A stretch of 64,000 nucleotides of DNA from Methylocystis echinoides (GTDB taxonomy: Bacteria; Pseudomonadota; Alphaproteobacteria; Rhizobiales; Beijerinckiaceae): assembly GCF_027923385.1 (NCBI RefSeq), contig NZ_BSEC01000001.1, positions 756,501 through 820,500 of the forward strand, given 5' to 3'. A model generated the notes under the pieces. The model made no database searches. It had not been told where the DNA came from and was given only the letters and a program-made list of their open reading frames with translations. Both the position numbers and the translations under genes were made by a program. Shown here piece by piece: positions 45,534 through 56,418 of the stretch. The number at the start of each line of letters is the position of its first letter. The first letter of the stretch is position 1.

Positions 45534-46817
45534 TCACACCCCCTCCGGCCGCCCCACCATCGTCACCAGCAGCTCGGCGTCGCCCAGCAGTTTCTTCGCC
45601 GCGCGCTTGCAGTCCTCCAGCCCCACCGCCGCAATCTTCCCGTTGCGCTCGTCGAGATAGCTCGGCTCGAATCCATCCATCTGCAGATGCACGAGCTGGC
45701 TCGCGATCTTCGTCGAGGTGTCGAAGCGCAGCGCATAGGAGCCGATGAGATATTTCTTCGCCTTGTCGAGCTCGTCCTCGGTCGGGCCTTCATCCGCGAA
45801 GCGGCGGGCCTCTTCCTCGATGATGCGCAGGGCTTCGCCGGCGCGTTCGTTCTTCGTCGCGGCGGCGCCGATCAGCATGGGGCACTGGTCGTATTCGTTG
45901 AGCTGCGCATAGACGCTGTAGGCCATGCCGCGCTTTTCGCGCACCTCGCGAAACAGTCGCGACGTGAAGCTGCCGCCGCCGAAGATATGGTTGGCGACGA
46001 CCACCGCGAAATAATCGGGGTCGCGCTTGGTGACGCCGGTGCGGCCGAAGCGGATCGTCGTTTGCGGAATGTCGAGCGTGACGATGCGGCGCGAGCCCGC
46101 GCCGGCGATGATCGTCGGCTCGATCGAAATCAGATCATTTGCCGCGCCGAGGGCGCCGAAGGTCGCGTCGAGATGATCCGAGAGCGTCTTCGCGTCGATG
46201 GCGCCGACGACGGCGATCCTGAGGTCCTTGCGCGCGAAGAGCCTTTCGCGCAGCGCGATCAGATCGGGGCGCGCAAGCGTCTCGATGGAGGACAGCTCGC
46301 CGCGCGCCGGGCGCCCATAGGGGTGATCCGGGAAGGCCGCCTCGCGAAACGCCTTGGCCGCCATGGCGTCGGGATCATTGGCGTCGCGCTTGAGCTCGGC
46401 GACGAGCTGGCTGCGCACGCGCGCCACATCGGCGTCGGCGAGATGCGCGTCGGTCAAGGCGAGCTTCAACAGCTCGAAGGCCCGGTCGGTGTTCTTGGCG
46501 AGCGTCTGGAGATGACCGGAAATCGAGTCGCGGTCGGCGCCGAAGCCGAGGTGAATCGCAAGCTCGTCGATGGCGCGGTGGAAGCCGCGCGCGTCATAAG
46601 GGCCCGCGCCCTCGTCGAGCAGGCTCGCGAGCAGCGTCGCGAGGCCGGGCTTGTCGGCGGGGTCCTGCGCCGCGCCGCCGCGCATTGAAAACTCCAGCGC
46701 GACGAGCGGCACGGCGTAGCTCTCCACGAGCCAGGCGGTGATTCCGCCGGGCGTGACGACCTTCTGCACATGCTCGGCGCGGGAGGCCATGGTGACGGCG
46801 GGGGCGTGGGCGGTCAT
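45534..46817 (-). CDS. M16 peptidase family, non-catalytic subunit
   Basis: 427 residues. It shows the M16 fold (VESYAVPLVALEFSMRGGAAQDPADKPGLATLLASLLDEGAG, then repeated domains with IFGGGSFTSRLFREVREKRGMAYSVYAQ), but the position of the HxxEH zinc site reads TLLAS, so it cannot bind catalytic zinc. It would pair with the catalytic subunit 61 bp upstream (46879-48219), as in M16B heterodimers, and supply the R/Y substrate-binding residues. No signal peptide is evident. Confidence 0.92.
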   Translation of the reverse strand: MTAHAPAVTMASRAEHVQKVVTPGGITAWLVESYAVPLVALEFSMRGGAAQDPADKPGLATLLASLLDEGAGPYDARGFHRAIDELAIHLGFGADRDSISGHLQTLAKNTDRAFELLKLALTDAHLADADVARVRSQLVAELKRDANDPDAMAAKAFREAAFPDHPYGRPARGELSSIETLARPDLIALRERLFARKDLRIAVVGAIDAKTLSDHLDATFGALGAANDLISIEPTIIAGAGSRRIVTLDIPQTTIRFGRTGVTKRDPDYFAVVVANHIFGGGSFTSRLFREVREKRGMAYSVYAQLNEYDQCPMLIGAAATKNERAGEALRIIEEEARRFADEGPTEDELDKAKKYLIGSYALRFDTSTKIASQLVHLQMDGFEPSYLDERNGKIAAVGLEDCKRAAKKLLGDAELLVTMVGRPEGV

Positions 46818-46878
46818 GGGATGTCCTGAAAAAAGAGAAAGGCCGGCGGGGTCGCGCCGGCCATGCCGTCGCGCGTCG

Positions 46879-48219
46879 TCAGGCGACTTCTTCCGCCGGC
46901 AGCAGGAAGCCGGTGACGGAACGGCGCCGGTCGAGCCATTGGCGGGCTGCGGCGGTCACGTCGGCGGCGGTCACCGCCTCCATGCGCGCGGGCCAGGCCT
47001 CCACGTCGGCGATGGTGAGCCCGGTCGCCAGCGCCTCGCCATACCAGCGGGCGAGCGAGGCCTGGCTGTCCTGCGCGTAAATCGCGTCGGCGATCAGCCG
47101 CGTCTTGGCGCGCGCGAGATGCGCCTCGTCGATCGGATGGTCGATGAAGCGCTTGATGACGCGGTCGATGGCGGCGTCGAGGTCTTCGAGCGAAACGTCC
47201 GGCGCCGGGGTCGCATAGACCCACAGCCGCGTGTCGTCGACGGCCGAGCCGAGGTAATAGGCGCCGGCGCCGACAGCGAATTTGTCGTCGACAACGAGCG
47301 TCTCGTAGAGGGCGCTGGTGGCGCCGCCGCCGAGCATGTGGGCGAGCACCTCCAGCGCCTCGGCCTCGCCGGGCGCGGCGGTCTTGTAGGAGGGCACGAG
47401 GAAGACGCGCTCATGGCCCGGCTGCTCGACCTTCTCGTCGGAGAGCGAGACGAGCCGATGGGCGCGATGCGGCGGCTCCTTGGTGCGGTTGCGGCGCGGC
47501 GCCTCGGCGCGGGCGGGAATCTTGCCGTAGGTGTCTTTGGCGAGGTTCACGACCTCTTCCGCCTCAATGTCGCCGGCGACGACGAGAATGGCGTTTTCCG
47601 GCGTGTAGAAGCGATCGTAATAGGCCAGCGCGTCGGTGCGATCGAGCGTCTCGATCTCATGGTTCCAGCCGATGATCGGCGTGCCATAGGGATGATGGGC
47701 GAACAGCGCCGCCTGCACCGCCTCGTCGAGCTGGGCGGAGGGGTCGTTGTCGGTGCGCATGCGGCGCTCTTCGAGCACCACGTCGCGCTCCGGCGTCACC
47801 ACCTCGTCGGTCAGCACGAGATTGGTCATGCGGTCGGCCTCGAACTGCATCAGCGTGCCGAGATGCTCCTTGCCGATGCGCTGGAAATAAGCCGTGTAAT
47901 CGTAGCTGGTGAAGGCGTTCTCCTGGCCGCCGAGCTCGGCGACGAGATTGGAGAACTCGCCCTGCGGATGCGATTTCGTGCCCTTGAACATCAGATGTTC
48001 GAGGAAATGGGCGATGCCCGACTTGCCGATCGGATCGTCGGCGGAGCCGTTGCGATACCAGATCATATGGGTGACGACGGGGGTCCGATTGTCGGGGATG
48101 ACGACGATCTCGAGACCGTTGTCGAGCTTGTAGCTGGAGACGCCGGCGTTGGCGCGCGCGGAGTCGCCGGCCGCGCCCGGGGTCAGGGAGACGGTCGGCG
48201 ACGGCTGCGAAGAGGACAT
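46879..48219 (-). CDS. M16 peptidase (insulinase/processing-peptidase family), catalytic subunit
   Basis: 446 residues. The zinc site HFLEH with GIAHFLEHLMFKGTKSHPQGEF, and the downstream acidic ligand in ERDVVLEERRM, mark an active inverzincin. Two homologous halves make a clam-shell; the second half contains LEVLAHMLGGGATSALYETLVVDDK. Cleaves short peptides, possibly periplasmic although no signal peptide is obvious. It is followed by the non-catalytic partner. Upstream on the same strand lie the secreted protein and lspA. Confidence 0.94.
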   Translation of the reverse strand: MSSSQPSPTVSLTPGAAGDSARANAGVSSYKLDNGLEIVVIPDNRTPVVTHMIWYRNGSADDPIGKSGIAHFLEHLMFKGTKSHPQGEFSNLVAELGGQENAFTSYDYTAYFQRIGKEHLGTLMQFEADRMTNLVLTDEVVTPERDVVLEERRMRTDNDPSAQLDEAVQAALFAHHPYGTPIIGWNHEIETLDRTDALAYYDRFYTPENAILVVAGDIEAEEVVNLAKDTYGKIPARAEAPRRNRTKEPPHRAHRLVSLSDEKVEQPGHERVFLVPSYKTAAPGEAEALEVLAHMLGGGATSALYETLVVDDKFAVGAGAYYLGSAVDDTRLWVYATPAPDVSLEDLDAAIDRVIKRFIDHPIDEAHLARAKTRLIADAIYAQDSQASLARWYGEALATGLTIADVEAWPARMEAVTAADVTAAARQWLDRRRSVTGFLLPAEEVA

Positions 48220-48308
48220 ATACAGACCTTTCTGGCGGCTTGCGGCCGCTCGAAACCGGAAATTGCTCTCCGTCTATATAGTCTCAAAAACCGCCGACCG
48301 AAAACCGA

Positions 48309-49034
48309 TCAGTCGTGCTCCAGATTCTTCTGGACGAAATTCGGCAGCCGGAACCAGCTCGACGACTCCTGGCTCTGCGCCGCGGGCTTGGCGCCGGCGG
48401 CCGCGGTCTGGCCCGGTTTGCCGGTCCCGCCAACCTGGGCGACGGGGTCGTTCTCATCCTTGTTGCCGAAATAGCCGAGCGGGTTCCACCAGCTCGATTT
48501 CTTGACCTCGGTGTCGGGAAGCTTGCCCAGATCCATCGTCGGCTTGCGATAGCCCGACGGCGGTTCGGTGAGCATGCGGCGGGACGGTTCCTCGACCGAA
48601 GGCGTCGATTCCTCGGCCGAGCGCCGCATCAGCACCCGCTGGAGGAGGCCCGGCTCGTCGTCCGTGCCCGGCGCGGCGCTGGAGGCGGGGCCGCGCAGGC
48701 GCTCCATCAGGCCGGGCTTCTTCTCTGGCGCGGCGGCGTTGGGCACGCGCGCGTAGCGATCGGAGCCGCGCTTGCGATTGGTGGTCGTGTCGCTCGGCCA
48801 GCCTTCGGGGCGAGAGGTCTCGCGCGGGGGCGGCAATTCGCCGATGCGCGGCGGCAGCACGAGCTTGGGCCGCTCATGGTAATCGATGGAGGCTGCGCTC
48901 GGGTCCGAGGACAGGCCGAAAAGCTCGCCAACCGCGCTGATGGTCGATTTGTCGTCGGCGGCCGTCGCCGGCGCGCCGGCTGCGGCCGCGAGCGCGAAAA
49001 GCGCAAGCCCACAAGACCTTGCGAACGTCATCAT
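48309..49034 (-). CDS. Secreted Pro-rich protein downstream of lspA
   Basis: 241 residues from ATG 49034, with AGGGAG upstream. The signal peptide is MMTFARSCGLALFALAAAAGAPATA. The mature part is low-complexity and proline/serine-rich, with ERPKLVLPPRIGELPPPRE (about 50-70), EKKPGLMERLRG, and WWNPLGYFGNKDENDP near residue 190. The LPP...LPPP pattern and its place between lspA and the M16 genes resemble DUF3035 proteins, but similarity is weak and there is no lipobox Cys. Likely periplasmic, function unknown. Confidence 0.7.
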   Translation of the reverse strand: MMTFARSCGLALFALAAAAGAPATAADDKSTISAVGELFGLSSDPSAASIDYHERPKLVLPPRIGELPPPRETSRPEGWPSDTTTNRKRGSDRYARVPNAAAPEKKPGLMERLRGPASSAAPGTDDEPGLLQRVLMRRSAEESTPSVEEPSRRMLTEPPSGYRKPTMDLGKLPDTEVKKSSWWNPLGYFGNKDENDPVAQVGGTGKPGQTAAAGAKPAAQSQESSSWFRLPNFVQKNLEHD

Positions 49035-49140
49035 GCGAACTCCCTGAAATGCGGGACAGGCGCGCGATCGTTGGCGCGCGTCGCCTGTCATAACTCGCGT
49101 AGATGCGCGCGACTTGTTGGCGATTTAGTGGCGAAGCCGC

Positions 49141-49656
49141 TCATGCGACGCCTTCGGCGGGCGGCGGAGGCGGGAAAAAGCTCTCATAGAGCAGCAGAAC
49201 CACCCCCGCCGTGATCGCCACATCGGCGACGTTGAACACGTAATTGGCCAGCGGTCCGACCGGCAAAGTCGTGTGCAGATAGAAGAAATCGGCGACGGCG
49301 CCGCGCGCCAGCCGGTCGATCGCATTGCCGAAGGCGCCGCCAATGACGAGACCGATGGCGAGGGCCTGAAGCCGGCTTTCGACCCGCCACAGCCACCACA
49401 GCAGCCCCGCGACAATGACGCTCTGCCCGGCGAGCAGCAGCGCCCGGCCGGCGGTCTCATGGGCGGGAAAGAGCGAATAGGAGACCCCATGGTTCCAGGA
49501 CAGCACGATATCGAGGAAGGGCGTGAGCGTGACGGGCTGGCGCGCCTCTATGCCGAAGACATGCAGCATCCAGTATTTGTGGGTCTGGTCGAGAAACGCG
49601 GCCAGGACGGCGGCGGCGAGGCCGATGCGGCGGGGCGAGGCTGAGAGAAGCGGCAC
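49141..49656 (-). CDS. lspA: Lipoprotein signal peptidase (signal peptidase II)
   Basis: 171 residues from a GTG start. Inner-membrane aspartyl protease that removes signal peptides from prolipoproteins such as the L,D-transpeptidase at 14314. Four hydrophobic segments; catalytic Asp residues in GNAIDRLARGAVADFF (about 109-124) and FNVADVAITAGV (about 140-151). The family N-terminal DQTHKYWML and the SWNHGVSYSLF block are present. It heads the minus-strand run with the secreted protein and the M16 pair. Confidence 0.95.
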   Translation of the reverse strand: MPLLSASPRRIGLAAAVLAAFLDQTHKYWMLHVFGIEARQPVTLTPFLDIVLSWNHGVSYSLFPAHETAGRALLLAGQSVIVAGLLWWLWRVESRLQALAIGLVIGGAFGNAIDRLARGAVADFFYLHTTLPVGPLANYVFNVADVAITAGVVLLLYESFFPPPPPAEGVA

Positions 49657-49824
49657 GTAGGTCTCTTTCAGGACGCGGACTGTCGCCTTCCTTACCGCTC
49701 AAGCGGCGGCGAGACCAGACGCCGCGATGCGCCGCCTGTGACGGGCGCGCCACAACGACGGCATTCTGCGCTTTCCTCTTACCTTAGACTTGACATTGAT
49801 TGCGAGAAGCGGAATTTTGCGTGG

Positions 49825-50247
49825 ATGCGGCGGAAGTGGACGAAGGGACAAACGGGATGGCGGCGCACGCTGTTTGCGTGCGGCCTCGCCGTTTTGCTCG
49901 CTTTGCAGGGCCTCTCGTCCCCGCTGGCTCTTGCGGCGACCGCCCCGACGAGCCAGGGCGACGGCGTCGTCGCCAACCTCGCGACCCTCGGGGCGTGGTG
50001 CGCGCATGACGCCGACGACGCGTCGGGCGGCGGCGCGGACCATGCGCATTCCAACTGCTGCGTTATGTGCCAGTCGGGCGCGCGCGACACCGCGGCCGTC
50101 CTTGCTTTTGTCGTCGTAGCCATTGGCGTCGATCCCTTTCGGGAGGCGGCTGCGCCACCTGTCCCCGCCGACGCGGACGATATCCCGCCGCGCATGATCG
50201 GCTGGGCGAGCAGCTGGTCCTCCCGCGCCCCGCCGTTCTTCTCCTGA
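49825..50247 (+). CDS. DUF2946-like secreted His/Cys protein
   Basis: 140 residues from ATG 49825. Signal peptide TLFACGLAVLLALQGLSSPLALA. The mature region carries ADHAHSNCCVMCQ, the His-x-His...Cys-x-x-Cys block of DUF2946, and a hydrophobic stretch AVLAFVVVAIGV. TTGACA at 49790 may be its -35 box. It lies 81 bp before a TonB receptor, the usual neighbour of DUF2946 genes. Metal binding (copper is a common suggestion) is inferred from the His/Cys cluster. The DUF2946 gene at 63841 is paired with a TonB receptor in the same way. Confidence 0.82.
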   Translation: MRRKWTKGQTGWRRTLFACGLAVLLALQGLSSPLALAATAPTSQGDGVVANLATLGAWCAHDADDASGGGADHAHSNCCVMCQSGARDTAAVLAFVVVAIGVDPFREAAAPPVPADADDIPPRMIGWASSWSSRAPPFFS

Positions 50248-50328
50248 CAGCGTCTTTGCAGCGCGTCGCGCGCTGCGCCGTCTGATCCGACACGCGCGGC
50301 CGCTGCCGGCCGCACAGGAGAATACCCC

Positions 50329-52683
50329 ATGACCCTCCCGCAGTTCCTGCGCGGCGGCGCGTCCGCCGTCGCCCTTCTTTGCGTCTTCGATTCCGCCGCC
50401 AGCGCCCAGCAGGCGCTTCCCACCATCAGCATCGGCCCGGCGCGTCCGGGCCTGTCGCGCGGCCCCTCCGTCAGCCATGGCGGCTCGGGGGCGCGCGGCT
50501 CCGGTCCGACGACTGCCGCGCCGCAGCTGGCGCAGGTGCAGGAAGTCGTCGTCGAGACGGCGACGCGCACCCAAAAGAAGGTGAGCGAGGCGCCCGGCGA
50601 CCTCACCGTCTTCAGCGAAAACTATATTCAGCGCCGCGACGCGCCCCGCATCGGCGCGATCATTCGCGACGCGCCCGGCATTTATTCGTGGGGCAACAGC
50701 CTCGGCTATGCGTCCCCCTCCGCCAATCGCGCCGGCCGCTTCTCCTTCCGCGGCATTTCGGGCCAGAACCGCACCCTGTTCCTGCTCGACGACCAGATCA
50801 TGAACGATCCGATGTTCGGCTCGTTCAACTATGCGCAATATTTCATGGACGACATCCAGCGGATCGAAACGCTTCCCGGCGCCTCCTCCGCGCTCTATGG
50901 CGCCAACGCCTATGCGGGCGTGGTGCGCGCCTTCAGCGTCGTGCCCGAAAAACGCGAGGTGCTGGCGCGCGGCGAAACGACCTTCGGCGAGTTCTCGCGT
51001 CAATCCGGCGACGTCATCTATCGCGATCGCCTGCCGAACGGGCTCGGCTGGAGCGCCGGCGGACGCTGGGAAGGCAGCGTGCCGTTCCGCGACAACATCA
51101 TCCAGCGCGCGCTGGTTCCGCCCTATGTCGCAGGCGCCGTTCCGACCGTCACCTCGCAGGGCCAGTCGATCTGGAATCTCGGCTTGCAGGGAGAGGCGAA
51201 ATATCGCGACGCCAACGCCCATCTGAAACTCTATTACGATTATGACGCGGCGACGAGCGTGCGGGGCGGCGTCAGCTATTTTCTCGCCAATTCGATGCAG
51301 GGCTATTTCGAAAGCTACGCCCCGCTGTCGTCCTATCAGCGCTACAACGCCGCTGTGACCCCGGCGAACCGGTTGACGCCTAGCGCCTTCCTCGGCGCCG
51401 GCCTCGCCTATGAAACGACGCTCACCGCCTTCGGCTCGGCGCGCCACAGATTCTCGGAAGAGTCGGAGGTCCGGCTCAATATCAACAACATGGCGCGCGT
51501 CTATCGATTCACGACGCCCTCCGTCGCGCCGAACTCCAACGCCTGGGCGCTGGGCGGCGACGGCGTCTACAACAATTATCCGCAGAACCTCTTCAGCGCG
51601 AATGTGCAATACACCTTCCCGGTGAAGTTCCTGCCGTTCTTCGCGCACCAGTTTACGACCGGCGCGGGCGTGGACAATGGCGTCGCGGCCTTCCAGTCGT
51701 ACAATGTGAAGGACTGGACCAATTTCGGCTCGTCAACGGCCTTCACGGGCAGCATGCAGGGCCAGTCGCGCTTCGTCTGGGGCTTCGTGCAGGACGAAAT
51801 CAAGGTGACTCCCTGGCTCACCGCCTATCTCGGGGGCCGCGTCGACTGGTGGACGACAAGCGGCGTGAGGGCCAGTTCGACGGCGCCCATGGACAGATTC
51901 GCCGAGCAGGGCGTCGTGAACTTCAATCCGAAAGTGTCGCTTGTCGCCAATATGCCCTGGCCAGACGGCGTGCTGCGCGCTTCGGCCGGGCGCGCCTTCC
52001 GACCGCCGACGCTGAACGCGCTTTATGTCGACAGCACACGCGGCAATGTGCGCAGTTTCTCCAATCCCGATCTGAAGCCGGAAACCGCCATCTCCTGGGA
52101 AGTCGGCTATGAGCAGTATTTCCAGAAGACAGGCACATTCGCCAAGGCGACCTTCTTCGAGAGCTGGCTCTCCGACTATAATTCGGTGCGTCGCCTGCCG
52201 GCGCCGACCATCATCCAGACATGGAGCACGACGGTGAATACCGGCGAAGCGGTCGTGCGCGGGTTCGAAATCACCGGCTCGCAGACGCTCACCGACTGGC
52301 TGACGGCCTATGTCACCTACACAAATGTGTTCGACGCCACGACGCTGGAGGCGCCGGATCAGCCGGAGACGGTCGGCAAGCGCCTGCAGAATGCGCCGCG
52401 CAATCTCTTCAACGCCTCGCTCGAAGCCAATTACGGCGACTGGACCGGCACGCTCACCGGCCGCTACACGGCGGACAGTTACGATCTGGCCACCAATGCG
52501 GACTGGGTGCGCGGCGTCTATGGCAGTTTCGACCGCTTCTGGCAGCTCGACGCGCGCGTGTCCTGGAAGCCGGTCAAATTCGCGGAGGTGTATTTCGCCG
52601 GAAACAACATGCTGGGTCGCTATTACCAGTTCACCGTCAATCCCGGCGCCTTTTTCACCGCGGGGCTTAAATTGACCTACTGA
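50329..52683 (+). CDS. TonB-dependent outer-membrane receptor (putative metal uptake)
   Basis: 784 residues, signal peptide up to ASA/QQ near residue 25. TonB-box-like LPTISIG at the mature N-terminus, then linker and plug (RQPYIGAIIRD-type: PRIGAIIRDAPGIYSWG; FSFRGISGQNRTLFLLDDQIMNDPMFGSF; IQRIETLPGASSALYGANAYAGVVR), and a 22-strand barrel ending in FTAGLKLTY. GGAGAATACCCC precedes ATG 50329. Substrate unknown; the DUF2946 gene before it and the His/Cys-rich Asp-box protein after it suggest a metal or metal chelate. Confidence 0.86.
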   Translation: MTLPQFLRGGASAVALLCVFDSAASAQQALPTISIGPARPGLSRGPSVSHGGSGARGSGPTTAAPQLAQVQEVVVETATRTQKKVSEAPGDLTVFSENYIQRRDAPRIGAIIRDAPGIYSWGNSLGYASPSANRAGRFSFRGISGQNRTLFLLDDQIMNDPMFGSFNYAQYFMDDIQRIETLPGASSALYGANAYAGVVRAFSVVPEKREVLARGETTFGEFSRQSGDVIYRDRLPNGLGWSAGGRWEGSVPFRDNIIQRALVPPYVAGAVPTVTSQGQSIWNLGLQGEAKYRDANAHLKLYYDYDAATSVRGGVSYFLANSMQGYFESYAPLSSYQRYNAAVTPANRLTPSAFLGAGLAYETTLTAFGSARHRFSEESEVRLNINNMARVYRFTTPSVAPNSNAWALGGDGVYNNYPQNLFSANVQYTFPVKFLPFFAHQFTTGAGVDNGVAAFQSYNVKDWTNFGSSTAFTGSMQGQSRFVWGFVQDEIKVTPWLTAYLGGRVDWWTTSGVRASSTAPMDRFAEQGVVNFNPKVSLVANMPWPDGVLRASAGRAFRPPTLNALYVDSTRGNVRSFSNPDLKPETAISWEVGYEQYFQKTGTFAKATFFESWLSDYNSVRRLPAPTIIQTWSTTVNTGEAVVRGFEITGSQTLTDWLTAYVTYTNVFDATTLEAPDQPETVGKRLQNAPRNLFNASLEANYGDWTGTLTGRYTADSYDLATNADWVRGVYGSFDRFWQLDARVSWKPVKFAEVYFAGNNMLGRYYQFTVNPGAFFTAGLKLTY

Positions 52684-52740
52684 CAGGCTGGGTTAGCCTG
52701 CAAAAAACGCGTGTCAGGCGGAGACATCCAAGGAGGCGAC

Positions 52741-54076
52741 ATGACAACGATCGCATTCCAAGAGGACCGCGCCGTTCTTGTGCGCTGCGGCATTGATCGC
52801 GGCGCCGGCGCTTGCCGAGGAGGCCGGCTCGGCCGCCTCCGCCGGCGCCGATCATGCGGCCCATGGCGACGGCGCCGATCATGCGGCCCATGGCGGCGGG
52901 GGCGATCATTCCCGGCATGTCATGCGCCTGCCGAATGGCGTCGTGAGCCTCGACGTCGTCGCGGAGGGCGCGAAGCTGCATCTGCTCACCGGCCGCCATA
53001 ATGAAAAGGGAACGACGGTCTGGCATCAGATCTCGACCGACGAGGGAAAGAACTGGTCGACGGAGGTTGAGGTGCAGGGGCCGCCCGGCGCGGGGGCGAC
53101 GGTGACGCGCGGTTCCGACGCACGCCTCGCCGCCGTGGGCGGGAAGCTCGTCGCCATGTGGATGAGCCATGTCGAGGGCGCCCAGCATGGCGGCGCGGGT
53201 CCGATGGTCTCGGCGCGTTCCGAGGATAGCGGCAAGAGCTGGACCCCGCTGCCCGGTCCCGCCGACTGGCCGAAGGGGCCGCATTCCTTCTTCACCCTGA
53301 CGTCGGACGGCAAGACCCTGCACGCCGCCTGGCTCGACAGCCGTGACGGGCCTCCGCCGGCGCCCGGCGCCCAGGGCCTGCGCTACGCCTTCTCCGGCGA
53401 CGCGGGCTCGACATGGTCGAAAAACGAGACGCTCGACGTCGCCTCCTGCGCCTGCTGCTGGACGACGAGCAAGGCGGACGCCTCCGGAAATCTCTACGTG
53501 CTCTATCGCGACAAGCAGCCGTCCGACATGGCGATCGGCGTCGTCGACGCGAAAAGCCGTCAATGGACGCGCCTCGCGTCGGTGGGGGCCTTCGGCTGGG
53601 ATTTCCCCGGCTGTCCCCATATCGGCGGCGGGCTTGCGATCAAGGGCGGCAAGAAGCCGGAGATCCATGCCGTCGTCGGCACGCGCAAGAAGGAGAACGC
53701 CGGCTTCTACCACCTCAAATCCGACGATGGCGGCCACAGCTGGTCCGCGCCCGTGCGTCTGGGCGACGACTCCGCGACCCATGGCGACATCGCGCTCGGC
53801 CGGGACGGCCGCCTCGCCGTCGTCTGGGACATGGTCGATCCCGAAGCCAATGACGGCACGCTGGCGATCTATGCCGCCACCTCGACCGACGACGGCGCGA
53901 GCTGGACGGCGGCGAAACGTCTGTCGCAGCTCAAGATCACCGCCTCGCATCCGCGTGTCGTGGCGACGAAGTCCGGCTTCCTCGCGCTTTGGACCGAGCA
54001 GCCCGGCGCCAATGAGCAGCGTCTCGCGACCAGGTCGATCGGCAAAAATCTGGAGCTCGGCCAGGCCGAGCGTTGA
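52741..54076 (+). pseudogene. Asp-box (BNR) repeat protein, His/Cys-rich; apparent 5' frameshift
   Basis: The main frame runs 52778-54076 (432 aa from a TTG). It has five Asp boxes of the S-x-D-x-G-x-x-W type (STDEGKNW, SEDSGKSW, SGDAGSTW, SDDGGHSW, STDDGASW), a His-rich segment (about 25-47), CACC at 224-227 and GCPH at 278-281. A sialidase-like beta-propeller, but Cys/His suggests metal binding rather than sugar cleavage. A good ribosome-binding site (AAGGAGGCGAC) and ATG 52741 are in another frame; dropping C52759 gives MTTIAFKRTAPFLCAAALIAAPALA, a textbook signal peptide. Either a real frameshift or a sequencing error. Confidence 0.75.
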
Positions 54077-54230
54077 AGAAGGCCGCAGCCTTTGTTCTCC
54101 CGCGACGAGAGCGCCCCTCTCGCCGCGGGACTTCCTGAATTCCTTTCAACACGGCGCTCCCTGGGACCCTTCGGACGCCGAAAGCGCTCCGGTCTCGAGT
54201 TCGGCGCGACGCCATCCGCGATGTTGACGT

Positions 54231-54260
54231 CTTGACAGCGCGGGCCCTCCGGCATATCTC
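54231..54260 (+). promoter_or_regulatory. groESL promoter
   Basis: CTTGACA at 54231-54237 followed, after about 16-17 bases, by ATATCTC (54254-54260). It fits both a sigma-70 -35 box and the RpoH CTTG-N17-CYTATNT type, so housekeeping and heat-shock sigma may share it. The CIRCE operator starts 10 bp downstream. Confidence 0.65.
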
Positions 54261-54270
54261 CGACCCGCTG

Positions 54271-54297
54271 TTGGCACTCGTCGAAAGAGAGTGCCAA
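54271..54297 (+). promoter_or_regulatory. CIRCE operator (HrcA site)
   Basis: TTGGCACTC (54271-54279), 9-bp spacer, GAGTGCCAA (54289-54297): a perfect inverted repeat differing from the consensus TTAGCACTC-N9-GAGTGCTAA by a symmetrical pair. HrcA should repress groESL from here. It lies at the start of the transcript, 68 bp before groES. Confidence 0.96.
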
Positions 54298-54365
54298 CAA
54301 TTTCGCTTATGGCTTGCGACGGGCGGCAATTTCCCGCCCGACGCGTAGAAAAGGAAGAAATTGCA

Positions 54366-54653
54366 ATGGCGTTCCGTCCCCTGCACGACCGGATCGTGGT
54401 CAAGCGCATCGAAGGCGAAGAGAAGACCAAGGGCGGCATCATCATCCCCGACACCGCAAAGGAAAAGCCCCAGGAGGGCAAGGTGGTCGCGGTCGGCCCC
54501 GGCGCCCGTGACGAGAGCGGCAAGCTGGTCCCCCTCGATGTGAAGGCCGGCGACCGCGTGCTGTTCGGCAAGTGGTCCGGCACCGAAGTCAAGATCGACG
54601 GCGACGACCTGTTGATCATGAAGGAGAGCGACATCCTGGGCATCGTCGAATAA
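54366..54653 (+). CDS. groES: Co-chaperonin GroES
   Basis: 95 residues from ATG 54366 ([36 protein letters not shown]), with GGAAGAAATTGC upstream. The mobile loop [13 protein letters not shown] (about 18-30) contacts GroEL, and the C-terminal [21 protein letters not shown] closes the subunit. Seven-subunit lid of the chaperonin. 47 bp before groEL in one operon under the CIRCE/heat-shock promoter. Confidence 0.98.
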   Translation: MAFRPLHDRIVVKRIEGEEKTKGGIIIPDTAKEKPQEGKVVAVGPGARDESGKLVPLDVKAGDRVLFGKWSGTEVKIDGDDLLIMKESDILGIVE

Positions 54654-54670
54654 CTCGACTCCGCCTCTAA

Positions 54671-56341
<1,671 letters not shown>

Positions 56342-56366
56342 GTCCGTCGGTCAGCCTGAAAACAGG

Positions 56367-56394
56367 AAGCCCCGGGGAAACCTGGGGCTTTTTT
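56367..56394 (+). terminator. Rho-independent terminator after groEL
   Basis: AAGCCCC (56367-56373) pairs with GGGGCTT (56384-56390), stem extendable by GG/CC, followed by a run of T (TTTTTT). Confidence 0.92.
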
Positions 56395-56418
56395 CGTCTC
56401 GGCTCTCGTATCGGCGAG

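Noticed and set aside
49699..51648. 649-codon minus-strand frame across DUF2946 and TonB genes
   Set aside because: Spans two real plus-strand genes and their gap, with Arg/Gly-rich sequence without a family.
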